Notes: generated by a model from the letters alone, not told the origin. DNA of 64,000 nt from Bacteroidota bacterium (GCA_016708785.1 JADJFC010000015.1:1-64000), one strand, 5' to 3'; shown: positions 35,801 through 45,383, numbered from the stretch's first letter. Translations and numbers: made by a program.

Positions 35801-36982
35801 TACTACATTGCAGCCACTAACTATCAGGTGACTTTAACAGTGACCTCTACCAAAGGCTGTACAGCGTCAGCAACCAAACAAGTTACAGTAAGTCCGATTC
35901 CAATTCCGCAATTTGCTACGACCGGTGGATGTCTTGGGTCAACTTATGTACTAACAGATGCATCTACGATAGCTTCAGGAAGTATTACTACCTATGAATG
36001 GAATATTCAGGAACCGAATATAGATCTTACAGGGCCAAGCGTGAACTACACGTTTAATGACACAGGAAATTATCATGTTACACTTAATGTAAGCAGCGAT
36101 ATCGGATGCGACAAGTCATGAACACAGATTCTTAGTATTCATAGTCTGCCAATTGCTAATTTCAGCTTTGACCCACAATATGGAAATCCGCCATTAGCAG
36201 TACAATTTACAGATCAATCACAAAATGCAAATTCTTTTGAGTGGACCTTTGGTGTTGACAGTTTTATCAGTTTAGAAGAGAATCCACCCTACCTCTATAA
36301 TGATACAGGTTTGTTCACGATAACACAAATAGTGACCAGCAGTTATGGATGCAAAGACACAATACAAAAAAACATTTACGTCATTAAACCCATATTAGAT
36401 ATAGCAGTTACAGGAGATTCGTCCTATTGGGAAAATGACTTCTTTTATATTGTTGCAACTATTTCAAATTTGGGAACTCTGGAGATCAACAACGTAGTGA
36501 TGGAAGCACGATTGACAGATGGAAATACGATCCGCGAAAAACTAGAACGTTCAATTCCGAATGGCCCGGTAGGAATTCAGAATTACTACTTCACCGCAGC
36601 ATTTCGCTTATCTAGTGGAATAAACAGTGACTCTTATTGTATCACTGCAATAGATCCAAATGGACAAACAGATGATGTGCCATCAAATAATGAAAAATGT
36701 TACAGCCGGGTAGATGAAATGACAATCTTAAATCCATTTCCAAATCCGGTATCTGAGCAATCAAGCTTTCGTATTATACTTCCATACAAATCGAGCGTTG
36801 AAATCTCCCTATTTGACCAGACCGGAAGGTTAATGTAAGAGATTTTTAATGGGTTGGCACCTGAAGGATACTCAGACTATAAAATTTATGCTCAGACACT
36901 CCCTGAAGGAATTTATACCATTCGGGTTATCTTCAAAGAAAAAGTGTATTACAGACAAATTGTAGTGGCTCATTCGAAGTAA
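32897..36982 (+). CDS. Giant PKD-repeat T9SS adhesin-like protein with two in-frame stops
   Basis: About 1,361 residues if the stops at 36119-36121 (TGA) and 36836-36838 (TAA) are read through; the frame is unchanged across both. A signal peptide (LMLTLSSFLFSISLSG) precedes the first half of a PKD fold (CPTANFSMPGSICAGAPITF to YQWDF). A propeller-like insert of about 330 residues follows, then the second half of that PKD (TAGTYPVTLTVYDDNGNSST). Nine further PKD domains follow, many with WNFGDG. Next come a CARDB-like domain (DIAVTGDSSYWENDFFYIVA) and a type A T9SS tail (NPFPNPVSEQSSFRI to VYYRQIVVAHSK). It is probably a cell-surface adhesin. Its position amid glycan genes suggests it may be attached to that glycan, which is inference. 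Confidence 0.85.
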
Positions 36983-37021
36983 AAATCGTTCATAAATGGC
37001 CTGTTTATTTTTACATTAGTC

Positions 37022-37052
37022 TTGATAAAAACACAGATTTAATGTAGGTTTG
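37022..37052 (+). promoter_or_regulatory. Promoter of the ABC exporter genes
   Basis: TTG at 37022-37024 and TAGGTTTG at 37045-37052 are spaced 20 nt, a good match to the Bacteroidota -33/-7 consensus. The wzm start lies 17 nt downstream, giving a very short leader. Confidence 0.7.
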
Positions 37053-37068
37053 CCTAAAAGCGGCCAAT

Positions 37069-37887
37069 ATGGAATATGAAATCAAACCTGCTAAAGGTTT
37101 GCAGTTCAACTTGAAAGAATTGTGGGATTTTCGTGAGCTGATTTATTTTTTCACCTTACGGGATGTGAAGATAAAGTACAAACAAACTGTTTTGGGTGCG
37201 CTTTGGGCAATACTTCAACCATTTTTACTTATGGTTATTTTCACCGTATTCTTTGCTGCCCATCTTGACATTCAATCGTACAACTTACCTTATCCGGTTT
37301 TTGTTTTTAGTGGACTCATTTTATGGAATGTTTTTGCGACCGGAATTTCAACTGCAGGAAACAGTATGGTCGTCAATTCAAATATCATCAAGAAAATTTA
37401 TTTCCCAAGATTGATAATTCCAATATCAGGGATTCTTGGAACTTTGGTTGATTTCAGTGTGACATTGTTGATGTTCATCGTTGTTTTATTTTACTATCTC
37501 CCCTCCTTTTCTTTTTTATCCATTTGCGTGCTCCTTCCTCTTTCATTATTTATTACTTTAATGACAACATTTGGAGCAGGATGTTTCTTAGCTGCATTGA
37601 ACGTAAAATACCGTGATTTTCGGTACATCATTCCTTTTATGATCCAGGTATTGTTGTTTTTGACGCCGGTAATTTATCCTGTTTCAATTATAAAAAATGA
37701 AGGTGTTAAAATGTTACTTAATTTAAATCCAATTGCCGGCGCTATCGATATCTTACGAGGAGCAATTAACGGCACATCACCATCTCTGGCACTGGTCGGA
37801 CAATGCCTTTTAATATCATTCATATTATTTTCAGTAGGCTTATCCTATTTCCGGAAAACTGAATATTACTTTGCTGATTTAGCCTAA
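37069..37887 (+). CDS. wzm: Wzm-type ABC-2 permease for polysaccharide export
   Basis: The 272-residue protein has the cytosolic amphipathic start (KELWDFRELIYFFTLRDVK and IKYKQTVLGALWAILQPFL) and six helices, for example FLLMVIFTVFFAAHL, YPVFVFSGLILWNVFATGIS, LLMFIVVLFYYLPSFSFLSI and YIIPFMIQVLLFLTPVIYPV. The ABC-2 signature region FGAGCFLAALNVKYRDFRYI is clear. It pairs with the ATPase that follows with a one-base TAATG overlap. Such exporters move a finished lipid-linked O-polysaccharide or similar glycan across the inner membrane. Confidence 0.95.
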   Translation: MEYEIKPAKGLQFNLKELWDFRELIYFFTLRDVKIKYKQTVLGALWAILQPFLLMVIFTVFFAAHLDIQSYNLPYPVFVFSGLILWNVFATGISTAGNSMVVNSNIIKKIYFPRLIIPISGILGTLVDFSVTLLMFIVVLFYYLPSFSFLSICVLLPLSLFITLMTTFGAGCFLAALNVKYRDFRYIIPFMIQVLLFLTPVIYPVSIIKNEGVKMLLNLNPIAGAIDILRGAINGTSPSLALVGQCLLISFILFSVGLSYFRKTEYYFADLA

Positions 37888-39098
37888 TGAAACCAATACT
37901 GGAAGTTCAAAATATCTCAAAGAAGTTCAAGATTTATCATGAGCAATTGCCATATGAATCCTTGCGAAGCAAACTTATGAATCCGCTGAGTTTTTTTTCA
38001 CAAAAAGAATCCGAGGTATTCTGGGCATTAAAAAATATTAGTTTTAATGTTAATGCAGGAGAGAGCATTGGCATTATCGGGAAGAATGGTGCAGGAAAAT
38101 CTACGCTCCTAAAAGTACTATCAAAGATAACTCCACCCACGGAAGGTAAAATTATTTCCAGAGGAAGGATAGCTTCTTTATTGGAAGTTGGTACAGGGTT
38201 TCATCCTGAGTTGACGGGGCGTGAGAACGTATACCTGAATGGATCTATTTTGGGAATGAAACAAAAAGAAATTCAAAATCAGTTTGACGAAATTATTGAT
38301 TTTGCGGGGATAGAAAAATTTCTTGACACTCAGTTAAAGCATTACTCTAGTGGAATGCAATTAAGATTGGCATTCGCTGTAGCGGCCTTCCTGAATCCTG
38401 AGATCATGATCATCGACGAAGTACTTGCAGTTGGCGATGCCGATTTTCAGAAAAAATGTATTGGCAAAATGGAAGGTGTAACCCGTAGCGGAAGAACAAT
38501 TCTGTTTGTAAGCCATCAAATGGGCCTGGTGAATCAATTATGTTCAAGAGCATTGTTGATGAATAAAGGACAAATACTAGTCAGTGATACAACAGATGTA
38601 GTTACTGCAAAGTATCTTTCATTTGATTATCACGAAAGCGAGAATATTTTCATCCATACACCGAAATTGACTGACAACAAGGAAATGTTTATCGAAAAAG
38701 TTTCAACGATAGATGACAAGGGCAGACCAAGTTCAGTTTTTGGTTTTAACAAGGAAATTAAAACGCAATTTGCACTGATTGTAAATAATAAAATTAGTGA
38801 TGAAATACTTTCTGTTGCTTTACAAGACAAATATGGCAACAGGATCTTTACAATTCACAAACCATTGAATCAATTAGAAACAAAAGACAATCGCTTAACC
38901 GGTACGATGATAATTCCTGCTAATTTCATTGCACCGAATATCTATACATTTCACTTTGCAATTGTAAAGAGTGATGGTAAAGTATTTGATATTCATGAAG
39001 GGCAATGCAGGATAAGAATTGCCGATACGGGTACGCCGTTCTCGCAATACGAAGGAAAAGACTACGGGAATATCATCATTTCATGCAAATGGGAATAG
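37887..39098 (+). CDS. wzt: Wzt-type ABC ATPase with C-terminal glycan-binding domain
   Basis: The 403-residue protein has Walker A GIIGKNGAGKST (residues about 62-73), the signature YSSGMQLRLAFAVAAFL (about 152) and Walker B EIMIIDEVLAVGDADFQKKC, with the switch His in TILFVSHQMGL. Residues from about 250 on form a beta-rich extension (FGFNKEIKTQFALIVNNKIS to YGNIIISCKWE) resembling the Wzt carbohydrate-binding domain that recognises a modified chain end. The extended form therefore suggests that a terminal modification, for example methylation by a methyltransferase nearby, signals export; that link is inference. Confidence 0.95.
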   Translation: MKPILEVQNISKKFKIYHEQLPYESLRSKLMNPLSFFSQKESEVFWALKNISFNVNAGESIGIIGKNGAGKSTLLKVLSKITPPTEGKIISRGRIASLLEVGTGFHPELTGRENVYLNGSILGMKQKEIQNQFDEIIDFAGIEKFLDTQLKHYSSGMQLRLAFAVAAFLNPEIMIIDEVLAVGDADFQKKCIGKMEGVTRSGRTILFVSHQMGLVNQLCSRALLMNKGQILVSDTTDVVTAKYLSFDYHESENIFIHTPKLTDNKEMFIEKVSTIDDKGRPSSVFGFNKEIKTQFALIVNNKISDEILSVALQDKYGNRIFTIHKPLNQLETKDNRLTGTMIIPANFIAPNIYTFHFAIVKSDGKVFDIHEGQCRIRIADTGTPFSQYEGKDYGNIIISCKWE

Positions 39099-39200
39099 CG
39101 TAATTTATGTTTATCACGTAAATATTGTCCCTGAAAAATGAATTGAGTCAATTCACAAAAAACAGTACAGTAATAAGAACTTTCTTCTTAACTTAATAAA

Positions 39201-39744
39201 ATGATTCGCAAACTGATCAATCGATTTCTTTCGAAAGAAAAGAAAATCAAACCACTTGAAAATGGTTCGGTAATTAAAGGGAACATTTATAAAATTCACG
39301 ATAGTGCAATAATTGATATTGGGAGTAATTGTTTAATAGAGGGCATACTGACAACTTATACTCCACAAGCACACATAAAATTAGGAGCCAAAATATTTCT
39401 TGGGAAGAACTCAATAATTGGCTGTGCAAATTCAATAGAGATTGGAAATAATGTTCTGATTTCATTCGACTGCGTTATTCAAGACAGTGACACATTCTAC
39501 AAACTATTTATTAAGGAGAGACGATACTACAGATTGGATGAATGGAACAAAAAACTGGAAAAATGTACCAACTAAACCGATAAAAATTGGAAATGATGTA
39601 TGGATTGGCGCAAGATCTATACTATTAAAAGGCGTATCAATTGGAGATGGAGCAATTATCGGTGCCGGCTCTGTTGTCACAAAAAATGTTGAACCATTTA
39701 CCGTAGTTGCAGGAAACCCGGCAAAATTTATCAAAACAATATAA
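39201..39744 (+). CDS. Left-handed beta-helix acyltransferase (frameshifted)
   Basis: Hexapeptide-repeat acyltransferases add acetyl or other acyl groups, here probably to a glycan sugar. ATG 39201 leads through YKIHDSAIIDIGSNCLIEG, AHIKLGAKIFLGKNSIIGC and NSIEIGNNVLISFDCVIQD. Near 39490 one CA unit of a short ACACAC run seems lost; the restored frame reads DSDTHSTNYLLRRDDTTDW, then IKIGNDVWIGARSILLKGVS, IGDGAIIGAGSVVTKNV and VVAGNPAKFIK. The catalytic His of SDTHS is recovered only after frame repair. Restored length is about 181 residues; WcaF-like colanic acid acetyltransferases are the nearest analogues. Confidence 0.85.
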
Positions 39745-39750
39745 ATTAAC

Positions 39751-40536
39751 ATGTCCATATTTCCATTATTCATAAGACGTCTTTATGTTCGCTCGAAATG
39801 GTTTATAAAAAACTATGACAAGATTGAATATAATTCAACAATATTCTTTCCTATTTTTGGTCCACCGACCTACAATACAGATGGATTGACCACAAGTACC
39901 AATTGCGATTTCATTAAAGAAAAGAAATTTGCAGCAGCGTATGAGGCGGCAAGGAAAACTAATCCCTGGCCAAATTTTACACTTATGTGGAGAATACATG
40001 TGGTATGCTGGGTTGCCGAAAATATCAAGAATCTGGAAGGTGATTTTGTAGAATGTGGTGTTAATACAGGAGCATACGCAAGAGCTATAATTGAATACAT
40101 CAATTTCAACTCTTTGGGAAAAATGTTTTATTTAATGGATACTTTCGAAGGATTAGACCAAAAGCTCGTTACTGAGGAAGAAAAAAAAATGGGCATATTA
40201 TCCTATAATTATCGCAACACTTATGAAGAAGTAAAAAAAACATTTGCTCCATTCAACACAAAGATCATTAAAGGCAGCATACCTGACACTCTTCCCCAGT
40301 GCGATGTGAAGAAAATTTGTTTTCTTTCCATTGACATGAACAACGTTGTCCCTGAAATTGCGGCAATGGAATATTTCTGGGACAAAATAGTAATAAATGG
40401 AATGGTAATATTAGACGATTATGGATTCCCATTGCATATAAATCAAAAAATCGCCTTTGACAAATTTGCAAAATCAGTTGGGCATGAAATTCTTACATTA
40501 CCAACCGGACAAGGTTTAATATTAAAAACTCATTGA
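39751..40536 (+). CDS. TylF/MycF-family O-methyltransferase
   Basis: TylF-type enzymes methylate sugar hydroxyls using S-adenosylmethionine and Mg. The 261-residue frame has family markers NLEGDFVECGVNTGAYARAI (SAM site), FYLMDTFEGLD, IIKGSIPDTLPQ, ICFLSIDMNNVVPEIAAMEY (the usual second acidic motif is D-M-N) and IVINGMVILDDYGF, then a C-terminal GQGLILK. It lies 6 bp after the acyltransferase and 6 bp before the epimerase. Chain-end methylation for recognition by Wzt is possible, not shown. Confidence 0.9.
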   Translation: MSIFPLFIRRLYVRSKWFIKNYDKIEYNSTIFFPIFGPPTYNTDGLTTSTNCDFIKEKKFAAAYEAARKTNPWPNFTLMWRIHVVCWVAENIKNLEGDFVECGVNTGAYARAIIEYINFNSLGKMFYLMDTFEGLDQKLVTEEEKKMGILSYNYRNTYEEVKKTFAPFNTKIIKGSIPDTLPQCDVKKICFLSIDMNNVVPEIAAMEYFWDKIVINGMVILDDYGFPLHINQKIAFDKFAKSVGHEILTLPTGQGLILKTH

Positions 40537-40542
40537 TCGATA

Positions 40543-41445
40543 ATGCAAATACTCATCATAGGTTCAAAAGGCTTTATTGGATCACATCTCGTAAGTCACT
40601 TCAATTCTGACAATCAAAATAATGTTTTTGGTTGTGATATTATAGAGGATAATGGACCTAAGTATTTCCGCGTGGATAAATTTGAATCATCCTACGAAAC
40701 CATACTAAAAAGTCACCCATTTGACGTTTGTATTTATGCGGGCGGGAACGGCAGTGTACCCTACTCGATTGAAAATCCTGAAACTGACTTTCAACTAAAC
40801 ACTATTGGAATTAATAGAATTTTGACTTCTATTCAGAAGTTTCAACCAAAGTGTAAATTCATACATTTTTCAAGTGCTGCAGTATATGGTAATCCTGTTT
40901 TTCTTCCAATCAACGAAGAGAGTAAAATAGAACCCTTATCGCCTTACGGCTGGCACAAATACATGTCCGAGATCATTTGTAAAAAATTTACATCTTTATA
41001 CAACCTGCCAACAATCAGTCTGAGGGTCTTTTCTGTTTATGGTGAAGGACTAATGAAACAGTTGTTCTGGGATCTACATAGAAAGATAAAAACTTCAAAG
41101 GAGGTAACTCTTTTTGGGACAGGCAGTGAAAGTCGTGATTTTATACATATAAGCGACTTAGTCAATGCAATTGAACTACTCATCAAGAAAGCCAAATTTC
41201 AATCTGAAGTTTATAACATAGGAACGGGAAAAGAGATAACTATCAAAGAAGCTGCGAATACATTTGCAAAAATATATGATTCGGAAGTTAAAATAAAATT
41301 CGGAGGAGAAATCAAAGAAGGAGACCCGATCAATTGGAGGACTGATATTTCGAAAATAAAAGAAATGGGATTCCACCCATCGACTGAGTTAAGCAAAGGA
41401 TTACAACAATACATTCAATGGATAAGAGAAAAAGAATTGCGCTAA
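40543..41445 (+). CDS. NAD-dependent nucleotide-sugar epimerase/dehydratase
   Basis: The 300-residue extended short-chain dehydrogenase starts MQILIIGSKGFIGSHLVSHF (GxxGxxG). YAGGNGSVPYSIENPETDF, IHFSSAAVYGNPVFLPINEE, the catalytic LSPYGWHKYMSEIICKKF (YxxxK), FSVYGEGLMKQLFWDL and SRDFIHISDLVNAIELLI follow. It resembles UDP-glucose 4-epimerase relatives, but the exact substrate is not evident. Its 3' end overlaps the next glycosyltransferase gene by 28 nt. Confidence 0.9.
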   Translation: MQILIIGSKGFIGSHLVSHFNSDNQNNVFGCDIIEDNGPKYFRVDKFESSYETILKSHPFDVCIYAGGNGSVPYSIENPETDFQLNTIGINRILTSIQKFQPKCKFIHFSSAAVYGNPVFLPINEESKIEPLSPYGWHKYMSEIICKKFTSLYNLPTISLRVFSVYGEGLMKQLFWDLHRKIKTSKEVTLFGTGSESRDFIHISDLVNAIELLIKKAKFQSEVYNIGTGKEITIKEAANTFAKIYDSEVKIKFGGEIKEGDPINWRTDISKIKEMGFHPSTELSKGLQQYIQWIREKELR

Positions 41446-42572
41446 GTTACAGACTTGGCTACAATTTTTCCGCAGGAGTTGTAATATACATTCAAAATAT
41501 CATCAAAGGCTTTAAGCTTTTGGATGATCATTTAAGACCGCATCTAATTGTTATCTATTCTGAACAAAGTCCAATTGAAGATATAAAAGAAATTAATTAT
41601 CCATACATAGAATACTATTTATACAAACCGATAAGCAGAAATTTTTTCAAGCTTGCAATCAATAAAATCACCAAAACATTTTTAAAGACTTACCTCATTA
41701 AAAGGCTATCTTTCCCGAAAAATATCGATTTACTGTACCCCTATTTTGAATGTGAGGAGACCTATTTTTACAAAGAAAGAATGTATTGGAAACCTGATTT
41801 TCAGGAACAATTTTATCCACAATATATATCTAAGAATGAGTTCGATTTTGTTGATTCAGAAATGAAAAAAATTGCATCTAATCCGAATTACACTCTTGTA
41901 TTGAGCAGCCAAAGTGCAATTAAAGATTACAAGACCTACTTCTCCCCTATATTAAATCCGGTTAAGCTACTAAGATTCATTTCACTTCTGCCTGACGCTT
42001 CTCGCACTGAAAAAGGTAAATTACTCAATGAATATACGATAACGGAACAATATTTTATAGTTGCCAATCAATTCTGGCCTCATAAGAACCACATGCTTAT
42101 ATTAGAGGCCATGAAGATCCTGATTGACAAGGGAAAGGTATTTCAAATAGTAATGACAGGTAAAAAATCAAGCTATCGTGATGAAAATTATCTTCTGAAA
42201 ATGGAGACATTTATTAAAGAAAATGGTTTAGAGAAAAATGTTAAATTGACCGGATTTATTTCACGCGAAGATCAGTTAGTTTTGATGAAAAATGCAATAT
42301 GTGCACTTCAACCGTCCTTATTTGAAGGATGGAGCACTGTTATAGAAGATTGCAAATCATTGAATCAATTTGTAATTGCAAGCGATCTTGAAGTAAATAT
42401 TGAACAGATAAATACAAATTGTCTATTCTTTGAACGCAATAATGCAATGGATCTGGCTGAAAAAATGGAAATGGTTCTGGATGGTAAAACTAAAATTGAA
42501 CATTATAATTACCTGTTAAATATAGAAGAATTTAAGAATAATTTAGTAACAGTATTTGAATTAAATCGATGA
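41418..42572 (+). CDS. Glycosyltransferase family 4
   Basis: The 384-residue protein opens with KRIALSYRLGYNFSAGVVIY and has the GT4 C-terminal half: ITEQYFIVANQFWPHKNHML, FQIVMTGKKSSYRDENY, NVKLTGFISREDQLVLMKNA and CALQPSLFEGWSTVIEDCKS, with the donor-binding E-x7-E-like pattern in SLFEGWSTVIEDC. Its start overlaps the epimerase and its stop overlaps the following GT2 by 4 nt, so it belongs to a tightly packed operon. Acceptor and donor are unknown. Confidence 0.9.
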   Translation: MDKRKRIALSYRLGYNFSAGVVIYIQNIIKGFKLLDDHLRPHLIVIYSEQSPIEDIKEINYPYIEYYLYKPISRNFFKLAINKITKTFLKTYLIKRLSFPKNIDLLYPYFECEETYFYKERMYWKPDFQEQFYPQYISKNEFDFVDSEMKKIASNPNYTLVLSSQSAIKDYKTYFSPILNPVKLLRFISLLPDASRTEKGKLLNEYTITEQYFIVANQFWPHKNHMLILEAMKILIDKGKVFQIVMTGKKSSYRDENYLLKMETFIKENGLEKNVKLTGFISREDQLVLMKNAICALQPSLFEGWSTVIEDCKSLNQFVIASDLEVNIEQINTNCLFFERNNAMDLAEKMEMVLDGKTKIEHYNYLLNIEEFKNNLVTVFELNR

Positions 42573-43591
42573 AGGGTGTAAGTGTCATTATTTGTTGTTA
42601 TAACAGTGAATCTAGAATTCAGGAAACCCTGAAGTGCCTGGAAATGCAATTAAATACGGAGGATATACCCTTTGAAGTTCTTATAATTGACAATGGTTCG
42701 ACGGATAAGACGACTGAAGTTGCAACAAATTCATGGAAGTCGAAAGTTACCCCAATTAAAATTATTAATGAACCGGAACTTGGACAGGCAAATGCACGGA
42801 TCACCGGACTACGAAATGCAAAATTTGAATACTGCACTTTCATTGACGATGACAATCATGTTAATCCTCAATGGATATCAATTGTATTTGAAATACTAGA
42901 TACAAAGAAAGACGTAGCTGCATGCGGTGGAAAAGGAATAGCTGTATTTGAAGGACAGGAGCCATACTGGTTCAATCATTATCAAAGCTCTTATGCAATC
43001 GGAGCACAAGCTCCTCAATCAGGATATATATCAAACGATCGCGGTTATTTGTATGGAGCCGGACTTAGTATTAAGAAGTCTATCTACTTGAACTTACTAG
43101 ACACAGGCTGCCCTCGATTTCAGACCGGGAAAATCAGCTTTTCGTTAAGAGGAGGTGGTGAAGACAGTGAATTATGTTTTGCACTTTTACTCAAAGGCTT
43201 CAAATTGTGGTATGATGAGAGATTAACGTTTAACCATTTTATGCCTGCAAACCGACTTTCAATTGACAATCTTAAAAAAATGCAAATTGCTTTTGCAAGA
43301 GATGAAGTAGTTCTATCAATTTACAGATCTCTTCTTAGTGATAAATACACATCAAAGAAGCATAACATCCATGAATATCTTGCCACCTATTATAGGTTTA
43401 TCAAGTTACAATTAAAACCAAAACCACTAACAAATGAAGATAAGTTAATTCACCAGATATCCCTTCTCCACAAAAGAATATATCTGAAAGAACTTTTATA
43501 TTTTGGGAATAAAAGAACCCAAATAAGAGACCGGATAAAAAAATATTTTAAGTTAAATTCGAAATATGAAAAATATGCAGGAAGTCGGTAG
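42569..43591 (+). CDS. Glycosyltransferase family 2
   Basis: The 340-residue GT-A enzyme starts KGVSVIICCYNSESRIQETL and has IDNGSTDKTTEVA, GLRNAKFEYCTFIDDDNHV (the DDD metal/nucleotide site) and GYLYGAGLSIKKSIYLNLL. The acceptor region includes LRGGGEDSELCFALLLKGFK with the ED motif typical of the catalytic base, then LTFNHFMPANRLS. It is closely similar in plan to the next gene, including GYLYGAG/GYLWGAG, suggesting tandem duplication. No C-terminal membrane helix is evident. Confidence 0.92.
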   Translation: MKGVSVIICCYNSESRIQETLKCLEMQLNTEDIPFEVLIIDNGSTDKTTEVATNSWKSKVTPIKIINEPELGQANARITGLRNAKFEYCTFIDDDNHVNPQWISIVFEILDTKKDVAACGGKGIAVFEGQEPYWFNHYQSSYAIGAQAPQSGYISNDRGYLYGAGLSIKKSIYLNLLDTGCPRFQTGKISFSLRGGGEDSELCFALLLKGFKLWYDERLTFNHFMPANRLSIDNLKKMQIAFARDEVVLSIYRSLLSDKYTSKKHNIHEYLATYYRFIKLQLKPKPLTNEDKLIHQISLLHKRIYLKELLYFGNKRTQIRDRIKKYFKLNSKYEKYAGSR

Positions 43592-44756
43592 TGGTGAAAC
43601 TTTGAATTCAGCTGATATTGGCCTGATTAAAAATAGTGGCCAACGCAATGGCAAATCTCTTGAGGAAGACCATTCAAAAAGCGATGAGAGCTCACTGAAT
43701 AAAAAAAATTCAAAATATGGTATCTCAGTTATTGTTTGTTGTTACAACGGAGAAAAGACAATTCACTCTTGTTTACAAGCATTAAGAAATCAGAAGCTGG
43801 ATTCAAATATTCCATGGGAATTAATACTAGTAGACAATAATCCTTTAGAAAGCATAACTAAAATTGCAATAGAAGAATGGCCGAGCAGTAAAATTGAGAT
43901 GAAAATTGTAAACGAAAAAAAGGAAGGACTTCTTTATGCTAAATTGCGTGGATACAGAGAATCAGAATATACACTACTTGCATATGTAGAAGACGATACT
44001 ATCCTGAAGGAAGACTGGCTTAATCAGGCAATTATGCATTTCCAAAAGCATCCTGAATGCGGAATTTTAGGAGGAACCAATGAAGCTCTTTATATGATAG
44101 AACCACCTTACTGGCTGAAAGGTTATAAACATCAACTGGCAGTTGGCGACCAAGGTAAACAGCAAATTGAAGATGTAACCAGTACGCGTGGATATTTGTG
44201 GGGTGCCGGTATGGTTATCAGAAAAAAAATTCTGGATGCCGCTTTACTTGGTGGATATACTTTTGCTGATAGTAAACAAAGAGACCATCTTGTTTCGGGA
44301 GTTGATACGGAATTTTGTTGGCTGGCCCGAACAATGGGATACCGTTTATATTACAACCAGAATTTAAAGCTGACTCATGTTATCAATGCACACAGGATGT
44401 CGTGGATAAACATGCAATATTTATACAGAAAACTTGGCAACGAATCTATTTCAACAGATCTTTTCACTTACTACTACAAGGAAAATAAAAGTGGACCTAT
44501 TATATTTTTAATAATGAGAATATATTTAGGAAGTTTAAGAAGGTATTTAAGTGCGATCTTCCGCTATGTTTTTTTTCCCGGACGTAAAGTCAATAATCTC
44601 AATTTCCTGATGATCTGGTACTACAAAGGAAGAATGCGTGAAGTACGTTTTTGGAACCTTTCAGAAAATATACTGATGATCAAAAACTTACTGCACTTTC
44701 TACGATACTCAAAAGCAAATAAAGAACAATTTAACGAATCGACATCTCCAAACTAA
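43566..44756 (+). CDS. Glycosyltransferase family 2, paralogue of the preceding gene
   Basis: The 396-residue frame starts inside the preceding gene (26-nt overlap), with about 50 polar residues before the GT2 core KYGISVIVCCYNGEKTIHSC. Core motifs: LILVDNNPLESITK, LRGYRESEYTLLAYVEDDTI (donor site), GYLWGAGMVIRKKILDAAL, VSGVDTEFCWLARTMGYRLY and LKLTHVINAHRMSWINMQYL. Relative to its neighbour it has VDTEF in place of GEDSE and a longer C-terminus. The N-terminal extension could be partly untranslated: a later internal start is possible. Confidence 0.9.
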   Translation: MKNMQEVGSGETLNSADIGLIKNSGQRNGKSLEEDHSKSDESSLNKKNSKYGISVIVCCYNGEKTIHSCLQALRNQKLDSNIPWELILVDNNPLESITKIAIEEWPSSKIEMKIVNEKKEGLLYAKLRGYRESEYTLLAYVEDDTILKEDWLNQAIMHFQKHPECGILGGTNEALYMIEPPYWLKGYKHQLAVGDQGKQQIEDVTSTRGYLWGAGMVIRKKILDAALLGGYTFADSKQRDHLVSGVDTEFCWLARTMGYRLYYNQNLKLTHVINAHRMSWINMQYLYRKLGNESISTDLFTYYYKENKSGPIIFLIMRIYLGSLRRYLSAIFRYVFFPGRKVNNLNFLMIWYYKGRMREVRFWNLSENILMIKNLLHFLRYSKANKEQFNESTSPN

Positions 44757-44757
44757 T

Positions 44758-45383
44758 ATGCTTCTCAGTTATTCAAAAAAATTCATCTTTATTCATATCG
44801 ATAAAACTGCAGGTACATCAGTAAAAGATGCTTTATCGAAATATTGTTTAAATCCTGAAGAGTCACTGTATTGTACGTTGCTTAAAAAATAGGTAAGCGT
44901 CAATATTCTGATGAATTCTATGATCACATTCGCAGTTCGGAGTTAGCCAGATATCTTGATCCAAAAATATTCCACAGCTTCTTCAAATTTGCCTTTGTAA
45001 GAAACCCTTGGGATTGGATGTTGTCATCCTATACCTATTATCTAAAAAAGCCTGAAATGCACCCTCATGTTTACTTTAAAAATGAGATTCAGTCATTCAG
45101 AGATTTTGTTATTTGGCAAACCGGAAATCCATATATTTATCATACACAAAGTGAATTCCTATTTGACCAAAATGGTAACAGGATGGTAGATTTCATTGGC
45201 AAGTTTGAAAATGTTGAAACGGACTTTAAACTTATCACTGAAAGACTTAATATTAAAGAAAAACTTCCACATAAAAATATCAGTAAAGAAAAAGGATATA
45301 GTGAAGAGTATACTGACGAAACAAAAGACCTTGTCTATCGATTTTACAAAAACGACATAAAGCTGTTTGATTATGAATTCTAA
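44758..45383 (+). CDS. Sulfotransferase family 2 protein (frameshifted)
   Basis: These enzymes move sulfate from PAPS to sugar hydroxyls. ATG 44758, overlapping nothing and one base after the upstream stop, gives FIFIHIDKTAGTSVKDAL, the 5'-phosphosulfate-binding loop. An A7 run reads as A6 near 44886 and breaks the frame; the restored frame reads IGKRQYSDEFYDHIRSSELA, then the 3'-phosphate motif FFKFAFVRNPWDWMLSSYTY, YHTQSEFLFDQNGNRMVDFI and a C-terminal VYRFYKNDIKLFDYEF. Restored length is about 208 residues. It points to a sulfated glycan, which is uncommon in described Bacteroidota exopolysaccharides. Confidence 0.85.

Noticed and set aside
36119..36121. TGA read as an amino acid (alternative code or selenocysteine)
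   Set aside because: Intact genes here end with TGA normally, no SECIS-like hairpin was seen, and the Gpx homologue uses Cys; substitution is simpler.
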